From Clostridiales bacterium UBA1758 (GTDB taxonomy: Bacteria > Bacillota > Clostridia > Oscillospirales > UBA1758): a stretch of DNA of 42,405 bases. How positions within the stretch are numbered: position 1 is the stretch's first letter; each line of letters begins with the position of its first letter. Of the stretch, positions 39,535 through 42,405 are shown in pieces. The notes under the pieces are model-generated. The model had not been told where the DNA came from. It saw only the letters and a list, made by a program, of their open reading frames with translations, and ran no database searches. The stretch covers positions 13,183-55,587 of the forward strand of contig DCHG01000074.1 in NCBI GenBank assembly GCA_002315595.1, in the 5' to 3' direction. The translations under genes were made by a program, and so were the position numbers.

Positions 39535-40499
39535 TGAAGCCGTTCGGCGTCATCGGTAACGAAAAGAATAAGGCGTACCTTGCGGCCTGCTTTGCGGGAG
39601 AGCGTGTCCCCCATGCTTTTCTGCTGACCGGGCCCGAGGGCTCCGGGAAACACACATTGGCCCGCCGCATTGCGGCAGGGCTTTTGTGCGTCGGGGACAA
39701 ATCGAAAGCCCCCTGCGGAGAATGCGAGGGTTGCCGAAAAGTTGGCGAAGCAATTCATCCCGATGTCATGGTCGTGGAGCCTGCGGGCGCAACCTTCAAA
39801 ATCGATCAGGTGCGTGAAGTACGCTCGGCGGCGTATATTGCGCCGAATGAGGGTGCAGTGCGCGTTTTTATTCTCGCGGGTTGCGAAACGATGCAGGCTG
39901 CGGCACAGAACGCCCTGCTGAAAATCATTGAAGAACCGCCCGCAACGGCGAGATTTATTCTTCTCTGTGCTGACCGTGCGGCGCTTTTGCCGACGGTTTT
40001 GTCGCGTGTGACCGAATTGCAGATGGACGAACTCTCGCCCGAAATCATTGCAAGGGAACTTGCCGCAAGATTTCCCGACCGAAAGCCGGAAGAAATCCGT
40101 GCAGCATCCGGTACGGTGTCCCTCGGACGCGCCATTGTTTCTCTGGAAGAAGCAAATACCGACAAACTTGCCGACGCCTATATGGCGGCACTGTCAAAGG
40201 GTGACGAACTTTCGCTTGCCGAATGTACGACGGGGCTTGAAAAAATCAATCGGCAGGAGTGCAGGTCACTTTTGGATGCGGTCGACGCCCGTTTGATCGC
40301 CTGTTTAACCTTGCAAAACGGCGTGACGGGGGAGCAAATCACCCCGGATGATAGAATGGTCGCCGAAAAGTTGACAAAAACGCAAATTTTTGCGATAATT
40401 AAGGTTGTTCGCCGTTGCGGCGAATATTTAAGATATAATGTCGGACAAGCGCATATCATGGGAATGCTCTCCGCCGGCGTTTGGGAGGCAATACATTGA
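39534..40499 (+). CDS. holB: DNA polymerase III delta-prime subunit
   Basis: HolB is the non-motor clamp-loader subunit (321 residues). It shows the AAA+ fold with a modified Walker A GPEGSGKH at 33-40, where the Ser/Thr after Lys is His, a zinc finger (C52, C61, C64, C67), and the NALLKIIEEPPATARFILLC block. The usual SRC is SRV here. Delta-prime subunits often have degenerate ATP-binding sites, so these changes fit. It overlaps darA and ricT. Confidence 0.93.
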   Translation: MKPFGVIGNEKNKAYLAACFAGERVPHAFLLTGPEGSGKHTLARRIAAGLLCVGDKSKAPCGECEGCRKVGEAIHPDVMVVEPAGATFKIDQVREVRSAAYIAPNEGAVRVFILAGCETMQAAAQNALLKIIEEPPATARFILLCADRAALLPTVLSRVTELQMDELSPEIIARELAARFPDRKPEEIRAASGTVSLGRAIVSLEEANTDKLADAYMAALSKGDELSLAECTTGLEKINRQECRSLLDAVDARLIACLTLQNGVTGEQITPDDRMVAEKLTKTQIFAIIKVVRRCGEYLRYNVGQAHIMGMLSAGVWEAIH

Positions 40500-41731
40500 C
40501 AAATGTGATCAGCGTTCGATTCAAGCCGGGCGGAAAAGCATATTACTTTGATCCCCGTGATTTGACGATAAAAAAGGGCGAATATGTCCTTGTTGAAACA
40601 TCCCGCGGTACGGAATTCGGCGAAGTCGCCGAGGGCAATCAGTCGGTCGACGACCGCTTTGTCGTCGCCCCGCTTCGCCCGGTCATCCGCATCATGACCA
40701 ATGACGATTTCAAGATCGTCGAAGCAAACCGCCAAAAACAAAAGCGCGCGTGGGAGGTTTGCCAACGCAAGATCAATGAACATAAACTCGATATGAGAAT
40801 CATGGAGGTTGAATATACCTTCGACGGAAGCAAGATCGTATTCTACTTCACCGCCGATGGCAGAGTCGACTTCCGCGAACTTGTCCGCGACCTCGCGGGA
40901 ATTTTCAAAACGAGGATCGAATTGCGTCAGGTCGGCGTCCGTGACGAAGCAAAAATGCTCGGCGGACTCGGCATTTGCGGCCGTCCGTTCTGTTGCGCGA
41001 GTTTTTTGGATGATTTCGCCCCGGTTTCGATAAAAATGGCGAAGGAGCAGGGCCTGTCCCTGAATCCGACAAAAATTTCCGGCACCTGCGGAAGATTGAT
41101 GTGCTGCTTGAAATATGAGCAGGAAGCGTACGAGGATCTTTTGAAGAACACGCCGAGACTCGAATCAACCGTTCAGACGCCACAAGGTCCCGGAACGGTC
41201 GTAGATGTCAATTTGCTCCGCGGAAAACTGAAAGTTCTGTCGGAAAACGGTGATGCCGCACCAAAGGATTTTACGGTTGAGGAAATTTCTCTTCTCCGTC
41301 CGCCGAAAACCAAGCGGGAAAAGGCGGAAGCCGCGGAACTTGAAGCCGCCGAGGGCAATGCGATCATCGAGCAGGAAGAAAAGCCGCACCGTACCTTTGA
41401 ACGCCGTGAACGCAAATTTGACGGTGAACGCTCGGAAAACGGCCAGCGACCGCCTCGCCCGGAACGAAAATTCGACGGCGAGCGTTCGGAAAACGGTCAG
41501 CGTCAACGCTTTGATCGCAAACCGCGTCCCGAAAAGCAGGAAAAGCCGGAAAAGCAGGAAAATCCGAATGCCGTATCGCAGACGAATGAAAATTCCGGCG
41601 AAAATCATCCGAACAAGGAACACAATCATCAACATCGCGGACATCGCGGAGGAAGAAGCCGTTTCCACCACAAAAACAACGAAAGCGGCGATCAGAAACC
41701 ACAAAATCAGAACGGCGAACAAAAGCAATAA
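40496..41731 (+). CDS. ricT: RicT/YaaT-like PSP1-domain protein with long disordered tail
   Basis: RicT (YaaT) is part of the RicA-RicF-RicT complex that promotes mRNA maturation by RNase Y and affects sporulation and competence. The PSP1 part (residues 1-270) has ISVRFKPGGKAYYFDP and clustered cysteines at 161, 166, 167, 198, 203 and 204 (GGLGICGRPFCC and GTCGRLMCC), the probable Fe-S site. The start is a TTG at 40496, seven bases after GGGAGG and overlapping the holB stop. After residue 275 comes about 135 residues of charged, low-complexity tail rich in Arg, Glu, Gln, Asn and His, with a 13-residue repeat and a His/Gly/Arg-rich end. The tail is unusually long. Confidence 0.93.
   Translation: MTNVISVRFKPGGKAYYFDPRDLTIKKGEYVLVETSRGTEFGEVAEGNQSVDDRFVVAPLRPVIRIMTNDDFKIVEANRQKQKRAWEVCQRKINEHKLDMRIMEVEYTFDGSKIVFYFTADGRVDFRELVRDLAGIFKTRIELRQVGVRDEAKMLGGLGICGRPFCCASFLDDFAPVSIKMAKEQGLSLNPTKISGTCGRLMCCLKYEQEAYEDLLKNTPRLESTVQTPQGPGTVVDVNLLRGKLKVLSENGDAAPKDFTVEEISLLRPPKTKREKAEAAELEAAEGNAIIEQEEKPHRTFERRERKFDGERSENGQRPPRPERKFDGERSENGQRQRFDRKPRPEKQEKPEKQENPNAVSQTNENSGENHPNKEHNHQHRGHRGGRSRFHHKNNESGDQKPQNQNGEQKQ
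41411..41503 (+). repeat. Tandem repeat coding for RKFDGERSENGQR in RicT
   Basis: The 13-residue unit RKFDGERSENGQR occurs at residues 306-318 and 324-336 of RicT (bases 41411-41449 and 41465-41503), period 54 bases. The DNA copies differ at several silent positions, so the repeat is not very recent. Confidence 0.88.
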
Positions 41732-41736
41732 AACCG

Positions 41737-41773
41737 ACACCTCGGGCATTAACCATTGCCCGGGGTGTTTTTG
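41737..41773 (+). terminator. Terminator of the darA-holB-ricT operon
   Basis: ACACC-T-CGGGCA (41737-41748) pairs with TGCCCG-G-GGTGT (41757-41768), one G-T pair inside, followed by TTTTT. It starts six bases after the ricT stop codon. Confidence 0.9.
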
Positions 41774-41790
41774 CAAGGAGGATCGTGACA

Positions 41791-42405
41791 ATGCTCGAAA
41801 AAATCAATCGCGTCGCAGTGATCTCGCAGGGAGAGGTCGAGGGAATTCCCGCAGGAGATCCGACATTTACCGTGTTTCGCGGAATTCCCTATGCCGCGGA
41901 TCCCGTTGGGGAACTTCGGTGGAAGCCCGCGGTATCCGCACCGGCGTGGAAGGGGCGATTTTTCGCGGATCAATGGCCGAAAATCTGTGTGCAGGGTGAA
42001 CAGGTCGCGGGATCTTTTTACCAAAAAGAATTTTATCCGCGGCAGGAGAAAATGGGAGAGGATAGTCTCGCGCTGAATATCTGGACGCCCGAAGTCAACA
42101 AAAACAAGCGGTTGCCGGTCCTTTTTTGGATCCACGGCGGTGCGTTTTCAGGCGGATATTCGTTTGAAAAGGAATTCGACGGCGAAGTATTTTGTCGCCG
42201 AGACTGCATTTTAGTTACTACGAGTTACCGCCTCGGCATTTTCGGTTTTCTGGCACATCCTGAATTGACCGCACGCGACGGAACAAGCGGAAATTACGGC
42301 TTGACCGATCTTGTCTGTGCGTTAAATTGGGTGCGCGACAACATTTCGGCGTTCGGTGGGGATCCCGAACGCGTGACGATCTTCGGACAGTCCGCGGGTG
42401 GTGCG
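41791..42405 (+). CDS. Carboxylesterase (type B, alpha/beta hydrolase), 5' part only
   Basis: The frame is open from the ATG at 41791 to the window end (205 codons). The type B carboxylesterase pattern is clear: FRGIPYAADPVGELRWKPA, then EDSLALNIWTPE, the oxyanion loop HGGAFSGG, GNYGLTDLVCALNWVRDNIS and the nucleophile elbow GQSAGG with the catalytic Ser near residue 202. The acidic and His members of the triad lie beyond the window. No signal peptide is visible, so it is cytoplasmic. AAGGAGG lies nine bases upstream of the ATG. Substrate (ester, amide or carbamate) unknown. Confidence 0.93.
   Translation, partial: MLEKINRVAVISQGEVEGIPAGDPTFTVFRGIPYAADPVGELRWKPAVSAPAWKGRFFADQWPKICVQGEQVAGSFYQKEFYPRQEKMGEDSLALNIWTPEVNKNKRLPVLFWIHGGAFSGGYSFEKEFDGEVFCRRDCILVTTSYRLGIFGFLAHPELTARDGTSGNYGLTDLVCALNWVRDNISAFGGDPERVTIFGQSAGGA

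Noticed and set aside
1..42405. CRISPR arrays, transposases, integrases, tRNA or rRNA genes
   Set aside because: No regularly spaced repeats, no transposase or integrase motifs, and no tRNA or rRNA signatures were found.

Overview
This window reads as the replication-origin region of a low-to-mid G+C, monoderm-type Firmicute, most likely class Clostridia (Oscillospiraceae-like). Supporting evidence: the gene order dnaA-dnaN-yaaA-recF-remB-gyrB-gyrA; rpmH-rnpA-yidD-yidC-jag on the other side of dnaA; a Noc paralogue of ParB; a large Alu-domain SRP RNA just upstream of dnaX; a type A-looking RNase P RNA; an S-layer-homology protein; and the darA-holB-ricT cluster. Family names come from recognising protein motifs by eye; no database search was run.

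Layout. 1-351: 5' end of a PTS EIIC-like membrane gene behind a leader with an intrinsic terminator. 651-2693: recG. 2746-8533 (minus): adaptor, ABC ATPase, ABC permease and an SLH surface protein, apparently one export or efflux operon. 8686-11840 (minus): noc, two parS sites, then soj-parB and a membrane coiled-coil protein. 12055-12282: acpP. 12473-21727 (minus): dnaA, oriC, dnaN-yaaA-recF-remB-gyrB-gyrA-rnhA. 22098-24661 (plus): rpmH-rnpA-yidD-yidC-khpB. 24723-26468: a MATE transporter and the RNase P RNA gene. 26509-30052 (minus): SRP RNA-dnaX-ybaB-recR-GyrI-like operon. 30167-31243: a P-loop ATPase. 31293-36366 (minus): ddl-murI-DUF1934-S41 protease-MFS. 36601-37020: an unrecognised small protein. 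37059-38542 (minus): YgjV-like protein and a dipeptidase. 38630-41731 (plus): a CBS protein, then darA-holB-ricT. 41791-42405: start of a carboxylesterase.

How it works together. From about 12.5 to 24.7 kb the genes point away from oriC (20135-20419), co-directional with replication. The origin has DnaA boxes, a GC-rich spacer, DnaA-trio-like repeats and an AT-rich stretch in the order expected of a basal unwinding system. Initiation (DnaA), the clamp (DnaN), clamp-loader subunits (DnaX, HolB), supercoiling (GyrA/B), repair (RecF, RecR, RecG), segregation (Soj/ParB/parS) and nucleoid occlusion (Noc) all lie within 42 kb. The right part adds cell-wall precursor synthesis (Ddl, MurI), c-di-AMP sensing (DarA) and RNA processing (RNase P, RicT).

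No clearly new multi-gene system such as a defence island, CRISPR array or transposon was seen. The points most worth a second look are the leader RNA of the PTS-like gene, the relocated noc/parS/soj/parB block with two parS sites beside the soj promoter, the origin architecture, the exporter-SLH operon, the repeat-bearing tail of RicT, and several short inverted repeats over promoters or leaders.
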